Shown: positions 63,543 to 64,000 of the stretch, one piece after another
Numbering within the stretch: position 1 is the first letter of the stretch
How the letters are laid out: the number at the start of each line of letters is the position of its first letter
Assembly: GCF_021134715.1 (NCBI RefSeq)
Contig: NC_060019.1
Span: forward strand, 8,060,001-8,124,000
Length of the DNA: 64,000 bases
Source of the DNA: Daphnia pulex
Lineage: Eukaryota; Arthropoda; Branchiopoda; Diplostraca; Daphniidae
Reading direction: 5' to 3'
Position numbers and translations under genes: made by a program
The notes under the pieces: generated by a model
What the model saw: only the letters and a program-made list of their open reading frames with translations
What the model was told of the DNA's origin: nothing
Database searches by the model: none

Positions 63543-64000
63543 TTTTATTTGTTAAGTGCAATCAGGGAACAGAAGTGTAAGACTTGTTAGCTCAAAAACC
63601 TACAGACGAGTACTGCGCAAGTTTAAAGAGTAAACGGATCGTTACAGTTGAGGTGTATGCGTTACAACAGTTTGAATCCAACTGAACTGGATGATCACGA
63701 GGCTTACTAGGATAGGATGGTCTAAATATTCCGTGGTACACCCTGGGAACCTACGAAAAGAACAGGTTCGCAGGCCTTTAAATGCCGACAAACTGCCATT
63801 GAAAAACTGTTGAATGAAGGACAGTGGCAACCGTAAACCAAGCACCTCCCATTTCTTCCCCCCGCCCTCAATATAATCGTATACGCTTAAAGCTCGATGA
63901 ATGTAATTTTCAAGCCCTCTTTTCACTTTTCCTCTCAACCGCCCCTCAGAAAAAGAACAACTTAGTCTCTGCAGAAGAAAAAAACACTTTCGCCCCGTGG
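63543..64000. promoter_or_regulatory. Upstream region of the HES gene
   Basis: The first 458 bases upstream on the minus strand. It includes a C-rich patch at 63855-63870 and TATAAT at about 63872, but no perfect Su(H) site (YGTGRGAA); the closest, CTGGGAAC at 63744, is a mismatch. No other gene is seen. Confidence 0.3.

Overview
The window looks like nuclear DNA from a small-genome arthropod, most likely a branchiopod crustacean such as Daphnia. Genes are dense and lie on both strands. Introns are mostly 55-80 bases with GT..AG ends, and many neighbouring genes share short bidirectional or convergent spacers. Protein families fit an arthropod: takeout/JHBP, an mTTF-like mTERF and a Hairy-type WRPW repressor. 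Species assignment is inference. Exon joins were worked out by hand from reading phase and splice sites, so coordinates may be off by a base or two.

Layout from left to right: the last exon of an unknown gene (1-93, +); PSMG1, a proteasome assembly chaperone (211-1292, -); long-form intersectin with EH-EH-coiled coil-5xSH3-DH-PH-C2 (1871-12168, +), reading 1,833 residues in one frame over 29 coding exons; a gene-poor, AT-rich stretch (12.5-14.5 kb); a SENP6/7-like gene with a duplicated exon (14558-16343, -); an intronless FEM1-like ankyrin gene (17324-19486, +); a divergent T-box gene (21119-23841, +); a Popeye-domain gene (24987-26586, +); REV3, the catalytic subunit of DNA polymerase zeta (27020-34302, +); a secreted takeout/JHBP protein (35662-37724, +); type I PIP5K (about 40044-46042, -); a coiled-coil protein, perhaps TEX9-like (46410-47585, +); cullin-1 (48767-52035, +); an mTERF-family protein (53069-54782, +); an MKRN2OS homologue (54863-55907, -); a TSPAN13/31-type tetraspanin (56817-58424, +); ZNF830 (58747-59716, -); about 2.5 kb without a recognisable gene; and a Hairy/HES bHLH-Orange repressor ending in WRPW (62270-63542, -).

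These are mostly unrelated housekeeping and developmental genes, not one pathway. Intersectin and PIP5K both belong to clathrin/phosphoinositide membrane traffic, and PSMG1, cullin-1, the FEM1-like and the SENP-like genes all touch ubiquitin/SUMO/proteasome biology, but their closeness is probably chance.

The most notable observations are built-in transcript choices. Two 81-base exons with identical phases encode alternative first strands of the intersectin C2 domain. Two homologous last exons give the tetraspanin different cytoplasmic tails. The SENP-like gene carries a tandem phase-1/1 exon duplication with a 152-base near-identical tract that looks like gene conversion. No tRNA, rRNA, CRISPR array or intact transposon was recognised.
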